From assembly GCF_014643455.1 (NCBI RefSeq), contig NZ_BMJM01000001.1, forward strand, positions 300,123 to 364,122: DNA of 64,000 nt, given 5' to 3'. The stretch comes from Sandarakinorhabdus glacialis (GTDB lineage Bacteria; Pseudomonadota; Alphaproteobacteria; Sphingomonadales; Sphingomonadaceae). The translations under genes and the position numbers were made by a program. The notes under the pieces were generated by a model. The model saw nothing but the letters and a program-made list of their open reading frames with translations, ran no database searches and was not told where the DNA came from. This document shows positions 27,208 through 35,924 of the stretch, in pieces (position 1 is the first letter of the stretch; the number at the start of each line of letters is the position of its first letter).

Positions 27208-29472
27208 TCAGAACCGGACCGTGGCTTCGACGCCATAGGTCAGGGGCTCGTTGAAAATGCCCAGCAGCAGCGACTGCGGGGTTCCGGTCGCAAAGAACGT
27301 ATGCTGTTCGTTGAACAGGTTACGCCCCCACAGCGAAACCTGGAGCCGGGCCGCGGCGTCGAGCTCGATGTCGGCAATCGCCAGCCGGCCGTTCACCACA
27401 AACGACGAGTCGGTCAGCAGCGGGTCGCTCGATTGCGAGTGATAACCGTCACCGCCGCTGGCATCGAGATGGGCGCGCAACTCGGCGCCTGCGACCGGCA
27501 AGCAATAGTCGATCGCGGCGCTATAGGCATTCTCCGGCGTGTATACCAGGAAGACATTTTCGAGCGCGTTGTTCCTGAACGGGTTCGCCGCCTTCTTGAG
27601 ATCGCCCTTTGTATAGGCATAGCTCGCTGTCAGCGTCAGGCCCTGGAGGGCGGCGACTGTCAGGTCTGCCTCGACACCCTTGATGGTGCCGTTACCGGTG
27701 GCATTGATCGTCTCGATCGTGGTCCGGGTCGGACCTCCCGGCACCGCGGAGAGCACGGCATTGAAGTCGATCTGCTGATTTTTGTAGATCGTCTTGTAGG
27801 CTGCGACATTCAGACGGACGTGACGGTCTAAAAACTCGCTCTTGAAACCGATTTCCGTCGTTTCGACCTCTTCGGGATCATAGGCCCGATAGGTAATCGA
27901 CCGCGAGTTTGCGCCGCCGGCCCGGTAAGCAGTGCCCCATTTTCCGTAAAGATGGATGCTTTCGCTGGCGTCGAAGGCAATCGTCACAGTCGGATCGACG
28001 CGGCTGCTGGAGATTTCGAAGGTGTCCGGCGTGTCGACGCCATTCACCTTGAACAGGTCGCCGTGCTTGTTGTCGTTGGTGTACCTCGCACCGGCGGTCA
28101 GGTGCAGCGCGCCGTCCAATATCGACGGGGTCCAGGTGCCCTGGCCATACAAGGCGAAGCTATCAGCCACCGCATTGCTCGCACGGTCGGGATAGGGGCT
28201 AACCTGGCCGGCGGCAAGCGAAGGCAGCCGGGTGGGCGCGGCGGCGCGGGTTGCCCCCCATTGCATCGTGTACGGTGCCCAGGCCCAATCCTCGCCCTTT
28301 TCATGGTAGCAATAGGCACCGGCGACGAAATCGACCTGCGAGAAGGTCCCGACCAGCTGAAGCTCCTGGCTGAACTGGTTCTACTCGAGGCCGGCAAGGC
28401 TGTATCGGGCAAATCGGGCGTTGGGGCCAAAGGCCCCCTGGTGCGCGCCGCCATTGTCGTACTGGCTTTGGCTCAGGGTGCGATAGGATGTGATCGAGCG
28501 GACTGATAGCCAATCACTGGCTTTCCAGTCGAGGTGGAGAGCATGGCCCTGGGTGTCGCCGACGCTTTCCTGGATGGGCACGCCGACGTCGGCGATCTGC
28601 GCCCGATCGGGCTGTACCTGGACGATATCTGCAAAGGGCAACAGGGGCGACTTGGCGAGGACCTGCATGTAATAGGGAGTCGTCGCATCGCGGGCGATGT
28701 CGAAATCATATCGCGCGCTGAAATTGTCGGTCGGCTCCCACAACACTCCGGCATGCAGGCCGCGCTGGTCGTACTGGTTGTAATCCTCCTCGCCGGCCAT
28801 CGGGTTCTGGGTGGTGCCGCCGCGCTTGGTCACGATGGCATCGAGCTTCACGCTGAAATTGGCGAAGCGTGGCAGGTCGAGGTGGGTCTCGCTTTTGTAG
28901 CCGCCGAAGTTGCTGACCCCGATCGTCTGCGCCAGGTGAAACTCGCCGGATGGGCCGCGGGTGACGATACTCAGCGCGCCCCCGGTGGAATTGCGTCCGA
29001 ACAGCGTGCCCTGCGGCCCTTTGAGCACCTCGATCCGCTCGAGATCATACAGCGCCGTGCCGAGGCCCTGCGAGCGACCCAGATAGACGCCGTCGATGTA
29101 GACGCCGACGCCGGAGTCGCGACTAGGCTGATTGGCGTCGAAAGGCACGATCCCGCGAATGCCGACGGTCAGCGCCGAATTGCGCCCGGCGAACGGCGCG
29201 ATGCGCAGCGACGGTACCGCGCCGTTCATCAGGTCCCTGGGGCCGACGACCCCGCGCGCCTGGAGATCGTCGCTGCCAAGCACGGAGATCGAGACCGGCG
29301 TTCGTTGCAGGTTGGTTTCGCGCTTCTGCGCCGTCACGATGATTTCCTCGATGCCGGCGCTTTCGTCGACACTCGCCACGTTCTGGGAATAGGCCGGCGT
29401 CGTGACCCCGACGAGGATGGCAGTGCCCGCCAGGATGAGCGCGCGGAAATGCGCGATTGGAACGATATTCAT
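27208..29472 (-). pseudogene. TonB-dependent receptor interrupted by an in-frame amber codon
   Basis: One continuous reading frame of 755 codons encodes an outer-membrane receptor. It has a signal peptide (FRALILAGTAILVGVTTPAYS), a TonB-box/plug region (EEIIVTAQKRETNLQRTPVS; VLKGPQGTLFGRNSTGGALS) and a beta-barrel ending in FNEPLTYGVEATVRF. It is split at 28381-28383 by TAG after RYSLAGLE, with NQFSQELQLVGTFSQVDF continuing directly in frame. Relatives usually have Gln there, so a CAG-to-TAG change is likely. The 363-residue N-terminal product lacks most of the barrel. The lesion may be recent, a sequencing error, or suppressed. Divergent from the double-TetR regulator. Confidence 0.85.
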
Positions 29473-29485
29473 TAATGTAGCCCCG

Positions 29486-29506
29486 GAACGACAATGGATG
29501 TCGTTC
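29486..29506. promoter_or_regulatory. inverted repeat operator candidate
   Basis: GAACGAC-AATGGAT-GTCGTTC, perfect 7-bp arms with a 7-bp spacer, 14 bases upstream of the TonB receptor start and within the 129-bp divergent promoter region shared with the double-TetR gene. A weaker ATCAT-N8-ATGAT repeat lies at 29546-29563. Both are good places for the regulator to bind. Confidence 0.5.
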
Positions 29507-29601
29507 GCTAGAACGTTTGTATGTCTGGATTGTTACGGTTGTAGCATCATTGCATGACATGATTGGATCTGCGGAAATGGGGATGAACAGGCTATAGTGA
29601 A

Positions 29602-30885
29602 GTGATAGATCGATGCAGCGCCGCAGCGGCAGTGAGTAAAGACGTGGAAAATAAAGCCCAATATCAATCGGTAGATAGCCTTTCCTCGATGGATCGGCTA
29701 ATCGCGGCGGTCCTTGTTTGCTGGGAAAAGTCTGGAAATGGCAGCATCTCGGCTCGTGGTCTCGGGCGCATGGCCAACGCGCCGGTCTCCAGCATCTATC
29801 ATCACTTCGGGAGCCTGGAACGATTGTTTCTGGCTGCGCATGAGCAAGGGCTGAAAGCAGCGGAGCAATGGTGTGCCGACCGTTTGCGTGACTTGCCGGT
29901 AGGAGGTGCCACCGCAGCGCTTGCCCTGTCAGCCTTTCCAACATTGCTGGCGGCGCTGATCGACGACTGGTGCGTGCAGCAGCGCCAGTCGGCCTTTGCC
30001 TGGCGCGAGTGCCAGCTCATGGCGTCACGCGAACCTTGCTATCGCCCCGTCCTGCTTGAGTGGCAGTGCATCTGGGCCGGCTTCTGGGAAGAAATCTGCA
30101 GCCGGTGCGGCCATCGGGGCCGCGGTTTGCTCACCAGCTACTTGTTCGATGGGGAAAGCCTGCTTCATCTGATGCGCTGGCGACGGGTGGTCGATAGGGC
30201 CGGGCTTGGAGAAACCTGCGCCGGATGGAGCCGCTGGCTCGGCGGCCATTCCGCGGGGGAGGGCCACTGGCGGCAATATGCGGCTGAACAGGCCGGGCTG
30301 GAGATGCCCGAGACGACCGTCACGAACGCCACGACGGTGCGCATTGCGACAGTGGCTGTCGAGTTGCTTGCCGAGCAGGGTGTCGCCAGCCTGACCCACC
30401 GCGCCGTTGCGTTGCGGGCCGGCCTGACATTGGGGGTTGTGTCTTATAATTTCCGGACCAGCGCCGACCTGGCGAGGGCGGCCTTCGAACTGATTTATCG
30501 CCAGACAGTTGGATTGGGGGGCAAGATCGAGGATCCCGCGGCCATGACGGCAGACGCCTTGACTGCGCATTATGGCCGCTACAAATCCAGCGGGCACCTG
30601 TTGCCGGCGCTCGACGAACTGCTCGTCGCTGTCGCGCGTGATCCAAGTCTCAAGGCCTTTGCGCCGCAGTTGCGGTACTGGCGCGGTCGATCCAGCCACG
30701 ACCTGTTGCTGGCGAACATGGGACCAGGTCGATTGGTGTCGAGCGTGGACACGGCGTTGTTCTCGAGCTTCGGCTCGGGCTGCCGACGGGCGTTCATGGG
30801 CTTCGACGAGGAGGAAGCCTCGATCCGCGGCATCGACGCAATGCAACAACTCCGGAACCTGCTCAGGTCGACAAGCGACCGATAG
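29602..30885 (+). CDS. fused tandem-TetR transcriptional regulator
   Basis: A 427-residue protein containing two complete TetR units in one chain. The first DNA-binding helix-turn-helix is at about residues 31-80 (ARGLGRMANAPVSSIYHHFGSLERLF) and the second at about 245-295 (HRAVALRAGLTLGVVSYNFRTSADLA), each followed by a helical ligand domain. Usual TetR proteins have 190-230 residues and dimerise; this chain may act as a covalent pseudo-dimer. The GTG at 29602 is uncertain: GTG at 29632 or ATG at 29689 (before DRLIAAVLV) are also possible. Divergent from the TonB receptor, its likely target. Confidence 0.8.
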   Translation: MIDRCSAAAAVSKDVENKAQYQSVDSLSSMDRLIAAVLVCWEKSGNGSISARGLGRMANAPVSSIYHHFGSLERLFLAAHEQGLKAAEQWCADRLRDLPVGGATAALALSAFPTLLAALIDDWCVQQRQSAFAWRECQLMASREPCYRPVLLEWQCIWAGFWEEICSRCGHRGRGLLTSYLFDGESLLHLMRWRRVVDRAGLGETCAGWSRWLGGHSAGEGHWRQYAAEQAGLEMPETTVTNATTVRIATVAVELLAEQGVASLTHRAVALRAGLTLGVVSYNFRTSADLARAAFELIYRQTVGLGGKIEDPAAMTADALTAHYGRYKSSGHLLPALDELLVAVARDPSLKAFAPQLRYWRGRSSHDLLLANMGPGRLVSSVDTALFSSFGSGCRRAFMGFDEEEASIRGIDAMQQLRNLLRSTSDR

Positions 30886-30994
30886 CTGGCAGCGGCGACA
30901 CGTGCTTCACGCAGCCCAATCCGGGCGTCGGGCGGAACCGCGAGGTTTTTGCGATCTGGATCAGCTATTGTAACGATGTCGCCGCGCCTGTGGC

Positions 30995-31044
30995 GGGCGT
31001 TGGCGTGGAGCCCGGCATCGGGCGTTGGCGTAGAGCCCGGCATC
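30995..31044. repeat. 25-bp tandem duplication
   Basis: GGGCGTTGGCGTGGAGCCCG plus GCATC occurs twice head to tail (30995-31019 and 31020-31044) with one mismatch (G/A). It lies in the non-coding gap between the double-TetR gene and tRNA-Arg. Confidence 0.7.
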
Positions 31045-31073
31045 GGTTAAGGCGTCGTCGCTGCAACGATCAT

Positions 31074-31150
31074 GCGCCCGTAGCTCAGCTGGATAGAGCG
31101 CGGGACTTCTAATCCTGAGGCCGCTGGTTCGAGTCCAGCCGGGCGCACCA
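31074..31150 (+). tRNA. tRNA-Arg (anticodon TCT)
   Basis: A full cloverleaf of 77 nt. Acceptor GCGCCCG pairs with CGGGCGC; the D arm is GCTC...GAGC; the anticodon stem CGGGA/TCCTG encloses loop CTTCTAA, giving anticodon TCT (reads AGA/AGG); the T arm is GCTGG-TTCGAGT-CCAGC. The 3' CCA is encoded. No duplicated 3' end that would mark an integrated element is visible in the window. Confidence 0.97.
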
Positions 31151-31229
31151 AGCCGCACTTTCCAGTCGCCGATAGCGAGGAACCTTGTGCCCGACCGCTG
31201 GTTTCAGGGGACCACGGAGGACGCACGAC

Positions 31230-31724
31230 ATGCCGGCACTTGTCATTAACGGAACGTTGCGATCGTTCGACTGCGACGAGCGAACGTCGCTGCTCGACCT
31301 TTTGCGCAATCATGCCGGACTGACCGGCACCAAGAAGGGCTGCGATCACGGCCAATGCGGGGCCTGCACCGTCATCGTCGAAGGCCGCCGCATCAACAGT
31401 TGCCTCAGCCTGGCGGTGATGCACGATGGCGATGAAGTGACGACGATCGAGGGGCTGGGAACGGCGACCGACCTGTCACCGCTGCAGCGTGCCTTCGTCT
31501 CGCACGATGCGTATCAGTGCGGTTATTGCACGCCGGGCCAAATCTGCTCGGCAACTGCGATGATCGAGGAAGCCCGGATGGGTTGGCCGAGCGCCGTCAC
31601 CGATGATGTCGAGACGTCACCCGAGCTTAGCGACAATGAAATCCGCGAACGCATGAGCGGCAATCTTTGCCGCTGCGCCGCTTATCCCAATATCGTCGCG
31701 GCAATCCGCGAGACCGCAGCATGA
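31230..31724 (+). CDS. molybdenum hydroxylase, [2Fe-2S] subunit
   Basis: A 164-residue small subunit of the xanthine dehydrogenase/aldehyde oxidoreductase family. The plant-type cluster uses Cys38, Cys43, Cys46 and Cys58 ([14 protein letters not shown]), and the second cluster Cys97, Cys100, Cys147 and Cys149 ([13 protein letters not shown]). It passes electrons from the molybdenum site to FAD. PaoA-type homologues carry a Tat leader; none is present here, so the enzyme is probably cytoplasmic. The ATG at 31230 follows GGAGG by about nine bases. The stop overlaps the FAD-subunit start (ATGA). Confidence 0.93.
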   Translation: MPALVINGTLRSFDCDERTSLLDLLRNHAGLTGTKKGCDHGQCGACTVIVEGRRINSCLSLAVMHDGDEVTTIEGLGTATDLSPLQRAFVSHDAYQCGYCTPGQICSATAMIEEARMGWPSAVTDDVETSPELSDNEIRERMSGNLCRCAAYPNIVAAIRETAA

Positions 31725-32689
31725 AGGCCTTCACCTATGCGCGTGCCGGGAGCACGGCCGATGCGGTCGCCGCCGATGCGATGAAGATCGCCGGCGGCAC
31801 CAATCTCCTCGACCTGATGAAGCTGGAGGTCGAAGTGCCGCGGCGGCTGGTCGATATCAACCGGCTGCCGCTGGCGGCGATCGAACCGGCCGGGGGCGGC
31901 CTTCGGATCGGTGCCGTCGTGCGCAACAGCGACCTGGCCGCCGACATTCGTGTCCGGCGCGATTATGCCGTGCTCAGCAAGGCGCTGCTCGCGGGGGCCA
32001 GCGGGCAGTTGCGCAACAAGGCGACCACTGGCGGCAACCTTTGCCAACGCACGCGCTGCGGTTATTTCACCGACACCGCGATGCCGTGCAACAAGCGCGA
32101 GCCCGGCTCGGGATGCCAGGCCATCGGCGGCTTCAACCGGATCCATGCCATCCTCGGCGCCAGCGACGCGTGCATCGCGACCTATCCGGGTGATATGGCG
32201 GTGGCGATGAGCGCGCTCGATGCCGTCGTCGAGATCGAAGGCACGGCCGGCAGCCGCAGCGTGGCGGTTCGCGACTTCCACCGGCTGCCGGGCAACACCC
32301 CCGAGCGCGATAATGTGCTGGAGGCCGACGACCTGATCACCGCGGTGACCCTGCCGGCGCCGGTGCCGGGGCGCCATGCCTATCGCAAGGTCCGCGATCG
32401 CTCGTCCTATGCCTTTGCATTGGTGTCGATCGCGGCCGTGGTCGAGATGGACGCCGGCCGCATCGCATCGGCATCGCTGGCGTTCGGCGGGCTGGCGCAC
32501 AAGCCGTGGCACGACCCGGCGATCGCCGAGATACTGATCGGCAAGGCACCGTCGAAGGCATTGTTCGACAAGGCCGCCGATGTCCTGCTCGCCGGTGCGC
32601 AGGGGCAGGGCGCCAATGATTTCAAGATACCGCTGGCGCGGCGGACGCTCCACGCGGTGCTCGCCGAACTGACCGGAGAGACGGCATGA
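31721..32689 (+). CDS. molybdenum hydroxylase, FAD subunit with extra iron-sulfur motif
   Basis: A 322-residue FAD-binding subunit (IAGGTNLLDLMK near residue 23 binds FAD; CO-dehydrogenase flavoprotein C-terminal domain after about residue 210). It contains an insertion with Cys108, Cys113, Cys123 and Cys132 (CQRTRC...CNKREPGSGC). This spacing is that of the additional [4Fe-4S] cluster of PaoB/YagS and 4-hydroxybenzoyl-CoA reductase-type subunits. It is therefore related to the broad-specificity aldehyde oxidoreductase group. Overlaps both neighbours by 4 bp. Confidence 0.92.
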   Translation: MKAFTYARAGSTADAVAADAMKIAGGTNLLDLMKLEVEVPRRLVDINRLPLAAIEPAGGGLRIGAVVRNSDLAADIRVRRDYAVLSKALLAGASGQLRNKATTGGNLCQRTRCGYFTDTAMPCNKREPGSGCQAIGGFNRIHAILGASDACIATYPGDMAVAMSALDAVVEIEGTAGSRSVAVRDFHRLPGNTPERDNVLEADDLITAVTLPAPVPGRHAYRKVRDRSSYAFALVSIAAVVEMDAGRIASASLAFGGLAHKPWHDPAIAEILIGKAPSKALFDKAADVLLAGAQGQGANDFKIPLARRTLHAVLAELTGETA

Positions 32690-34896
32690 CCAACACGCTG
32701 ACGATGGACAAGCCCGACGTCCGCAATCGCCTCGATGCGATGGCGCAGGGCATCATCGGCGCGCCGCTGGATCGCCCTGAGGGGCCGCTCAAGGTTGTCG
32801 GCACCGCGACCTATGCATCCGAATGGCAACTGCCCGACATGGCATATGGCGTCTTCGCCCGGGCGACGGTTCCCGCGGGCAAGGTCGCAAGTATCGACCG
32901 CGAGGCGGTGCTCGCCATGCCCGGCGTGCTGGCGATCCATGATGATCCGAGGATGCTGGTCAACCCGGCGCAGGGTGGGGCGGGCAAGAAGCCGCTTCAG
33001 GACATTCGCGAAATCCATTATTTCGGCCAGACGGTGGCGCTGGTCGTCGCCGAGACTTTCGAACAGGCGACAGCTGCCGCCAAGGCGCTCAAGGTCGAAT
33101 ATGCGGCGCCCGATGACGCGTCGGTGTTCGATCCCGAAAGCAGCGCCGCGACGGTCGAGCACGGCCCCGATACCCAGCGCGTCCAGACCGGCGATCTCGA
33201 CAAGGCGATGGCCGACGCCGCGTTTTCGGTCGATGTCACCTATACGACGGCAGGCCATGCCAGCGCGGCGATGGAGCCGCACGCCTCGATCGCCAGCTGG
33301 CAGGGGGATCAGCTGACCCTGCGCGGCAGCCTCCAGATGCTCAACTACAATGTCGCCGAACTGGCCGACTCGCTGGCTGTCGGCCAATCGCAGGTGCGGA
33401 TCCTGAGTCCTTACGTTGGCGGCGGTTTCGGCTCGAAGCTCGGGGTTGGCGAGGACAGCGTTGCGGCGGCGATCGCGTCGCGCGAACTCGGGCGGCCGGT
33501 GCGGGTCGACATGTCGCGGCAGCAGGTCTTCGAAACGGTGATGCGGCGCTCCGAGACGCGCCAGCGGCTGCGGCTGGCGGCGCGTGCCGACGGCGTGTTG
33601 ACCGGTATCGGGCATGAATGCCTGGTTTCCAACCTGCCCGGTGAGCAATATGCCGAGCCGGTGACCCAGGCGACGGAGTTTCTCTACGGCGGCGAAAATC
33701 GCATGCTGTCGGTCGATGTCGCGCGGATCGTGCGGTTGTGCGCGGGATCAGTGCGCGCGCCGGGTGAGGCGGTCGGCATGCAGGCGCTTGAATCGGCGAT
33801 GGACGAACTTGCTGAAAAGGTCGGTATCGATCCCGTTGAACTGCGCAAGCGCAACATTCCCGCGATCGATCCTTCGCAGGGTACGCCGTATAGTTCGAAC
33901 ACGCTGGCGAAGTGCCTCGATGCCGGCGCTGCGCGGTTCGGCTGGGACCAGCGCCAGACGCAGACCTGCGCGACGCGCGAAGGCGAATGGTGGATCGGCA
34001 TGGGCGTGGCGTCGGCGGCGCGGGTCCACAAGCTCGTCGAGGCCAGCGCGCGCGTTACCCTGGCCAGCGATGGCACGGTCAAGGTCGAGACCGACATGAC
34101 CGATATCGGCACCGGCACTTATGCCGTGCTTGGCCAGATCGCCGGCGAAATGCTCGGTACGCCCATTGAAAAAGTCAGCGTATGTCTCGGCGACAGCGCC
34201 CTGCCGGCGGGTCCGGGTTCGGGCGGGTCATGGGGTGCGGCGTCGTCGGGGTCGGCGGTATTCCTTGCCTGCGAACAGATACGCCAGGCGCTGGCGAAGA
34301 AATTCCAGGGCGATGAGGAAGCCTTGTCGCTCAAGGACGGCATCGCCCGGCTGGGTGAAGCCAGCGCGATGGTGGTTGATTTGGTGGCGGGCAAGCCCAT
34401 CGTCGGCGAAGGCACGATCAAGCCGGGCGAGACCAGCAAAGCGACGCGCCAGGCAAGCTATGGGGCGTTCTTCGCCGAGGTCGCGGTCAACGCCTATACC
34501 GGCGAAACGCGGGTGCGGCGGATGACCGGGGCATTCGGCATCGGGCGCGTATTGAACGAAAAAACCGCCACTTCACAATGCTATGGCGGGATGACCTGGT
34601 CGATCGGCAGCGCCCTGACCGAGGAACTGGCGTTCGACCTGCGCGACGGCCATCTCGTCAATCACGACCTTGCCGAATATCATGTACCGGTCAATCTCGA
34701 TGTCCCGGCGCTCGAGGTGGTCTTCGTCGAGGAGCGCGACCCGCATGCCAGCCCGATCCAGGCTAAGGGTGTCGGCGAGCTTGGAATCTGCGGCGGGGCG
34801 GGGGCTATCGCCAATGCGATCTACAACGCCTGCGGCGTCCGGGTCCGGGATTTCCCGATGACCCTCGACAAGATCATCGGCGGCCTTCCCGATTAA
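32686..34896 (+). CDS. molybdenum hydroxylase, molybdopterin-binding large subunit
   Basis: A 736-residue catalytic subunit (PaoC-like). The N-terminal a/b-hammerhead domain (GAPLDRPEGPLKVVGTATYASEW) is followed by cofactor-binding segments YVGGGFGSKLG and GGSWGAASSGSA. The base Glu is in KGVGELGICGGAGA near the C-terminus. It hydroxylates an aldehyde or N-heterocycle with water. No XdhC/PaoD-type maturation factor is encoded alongside, so it must come from elsewhere. The 3' end overlaps the convergent mrpG by 23 bp. The physiological substrate is unknown; an aldehyde is likeliest given the PaoB-like partner. Confidence 0.92.
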   Translation: MTNTLTMDKPDVRNRLDAMAQGIIGAPLDRPEGPLKVVGTATYASEWQLPDMAYGVFARATVPAGKVASIDREAVLAMPGVLAIHDDPRMLVNPAQGGAGKKPLQDIREIHYFGQTVALVVAETFEQATAAAKALKVEYAAPDDASVFDPESSAATVEHGPDTQRVQTGDLDKAMADAAFSVDVTYTTAGHASAAMEPHASIASWQGDQLTLRGSLQMLNYNVAELADSLAVGQSQVRILSPYVGGGFGSKLGVGEDSVAAAIASRELGRPVRVDMSRQQVFETVMRRSETRQRLRLAARADGVLTGIGHECLVSNLPGEQYAEPVTQATEFLYGGENRMLSVDVARIVRLCAGSVRAPGEAVGMQALESAMDELAEKVGIDPVELRKRNIPAIDPSQGTPYSSNTLAKCLDAGAARFGWDQRQTQTCATREGEWWIGMGVASAARVHKLVEASARVTLASDGTVKVETDMTDIGTGTYAVLGQIAGEMLGTPIEKVSVCLGDSALPAGPGSGGSWGAASSGSAVFLACEQIRQALAKKFQGDEEALSLKDGIARLGEASAMVVDLVAGKPIVGEGTIKPGETSKATRQASYGAFFAEVAVNAYTGETRVRRMTGAFGIGRVLNEKTATSQCYGGMTWSIGSALTEELAFDLRDGHLVNHDLAEYHVPVNLDVPALEVVFVEERDPHASPIQAKGVGELGICGGAGAIANAIYNACGVRVRDFPMTLDKIIGGLPD

Positions 34897-35164
34897 GGGA
34901 TCGGGATTTCGCAACCTTTCCAAGCACATGTGCCGTGATGGGCGCCGTGATGAAGACGAACAGCAGGATCACCAGGCCGCGCAGGTCGCCGCCGGAAACG
35001 ATGATTCCGGCGGCTGCGATCGAGCCGAGGCCGAGGGTGGTGGCCTTGGTCGGGGAATGGAGGCGGGTGAAAAAGTCGGGTAGCCGGGCGAGGCCGATCG
35101 AGCCGATGAGGATGAAGGCGGCACCGACAAGGAGCAGCAGCGCGGCGACGGCTTCGGCGATCAT
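34874..35164 (-). CDS. mrpG: Mrp-type Na+/H+ antiporter subunit G
   Basis: A 96-residue protein with three membrane helices. The family core IGLARLPDFFTRLHSPTKATTLG lies between helices one and two. It is the last subunit of a complete Mrp (Pha/Mnh) operon on this strand and overlaps mrpF by 4 bp. MrpG is needed for assembly of the hetero-oligomeric antiporter rather than for ion translocation itself. Confidence 0.93.
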   Translation of the reverse strand: MIAEAVAALLLLVGAAFILIGSIGLARLPDFFTRLHSPTKATTLGLGSIAAAGIIVSGGDLRGLVILLFVFITAPITAHVLGKVAKSRSLNREGRR

Positions 35165-35433
35165 GGCGCTTCCTTGTTGTTATCGCCCAGGAATTTGCCC
35201 AGCAGGACGGTGCTGACAAAGCCCAGCATGGCCAGCAGCAGCGCGGTTTCGAACCATGCGCTGGAGCGGTTGGCGATGCCGAAAAGCAGGACCAAGGCTA
35301 TGGTATTAATGGTTAATGTGTCGATCGCGAGGATACGGTCCTCGGGGGCCGGGCCCTTTATCAGCCGATAGATATTCAGCAGAACGGCGAGGCCGATGAT
35401 GACCGACGCGGCGGACAGGGCCAGGTTCAGCAT
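35161..35433 (-). CDS. mrpF: Mrp-type Na+/H+ antiporter subunit F
   Basis: A 90-residue protein with three predicted helices. The conserved polar stretch GPAPEDRILAIDTLTINTIAL contains the Asp residues typical of MrpF/PhaF. It is an accessory membrane subunit of the antiporter and overlaps mrpG (4 bp) and mrpE (7 bp), which argues for coupled translation and fixed stoichiometry. Confidence 0.93.
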   Translation of the reverse strand: MLNLALSAASVIIGLAVLLNIYRLIKGPAPEDRILAIDTLTINTIALVLLFGIANRSSAWFETALLLAMLGFVSTVLLGKFLGDNNKEAP

Positions 35434-35924
35434 CCGAAGATTTCCGTGAGCGGCATTTCGTAGCGACTTTTAATCTCGGCGATGAGTGCGGCCGGGTCGG
35501 CGACATCGAGGGCGTGGAGGTGCAAGATACTGGAATCCATGTCGATATCGATGGTGACCGTGCCCGGCGTCAGCGAGATGATGCTGCCGAGCAAGGTTGC
35601 GACAAAGGGATCGGCGATGTCGATCGGCAGGTCGATGAAGGCCGGGCGCAGTTTGCGGGGCGAGCCGAGAACGAGGCGGGCGACGTGAAAACTGGCGGTT
35701 ACGATATCGCCGAGCACCCGGACGCAGAGCATGACCGCGGCAAGGGGGCGGACGAGTTTGGGTCGGTCGGGCCGGAGATTCCGGGTCAACCGGGGTATGG
35801 CGACGGCGAGAACAAGGGCGATTGCGAGCGCGCCGGGGGTCAATCGCGGGGCTAAAACGACCGTCAAACCGGCGATGGCGAGGCTGATTGCGGGCTGTGG
35901 CAAAATTTGGCGCAGGACGGTCAT
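35427..35924 (-). CDS. mrpE: Mrp-type Na+/H+ antiporter subunit E
   Basis: A 165-residue protein: two hydrophobic segments at the N-terminus, then a cytoplasmic domain with the MrpE signature FVATLLGSIISLTPGTVTIDID and LHLHALDVADP. It overlaps mrpD by 4 bp. The subunit is part of the membrane complex; order A/B-C-D-E-F-G here is the standard one for alphaproteobacterial pha loci. Confidence 0.93.
   Translation of the reverse strand: MTVLRQILPQPAISLAIAGLTVVLAPRLTPGALAIALVLAVAIPRLTRNLRPDRPKLVRPLAAVMLCVRVLGDIVTASFHVARLVLGSPRKLRPAFIDLPIDIADPFVATLLGSIISLTPGTVTIDIDMDSSILHLHALDVADPAALIAEIKSRYEMPLTEIFGC

Noticed and set aside
31074-31150. Genomic island inserted at tRNA-Arg
   Set aside because: No integrase and no direct repeat of the tRNA 3' end in the window; both flanks are ordinary chromosomal genes.
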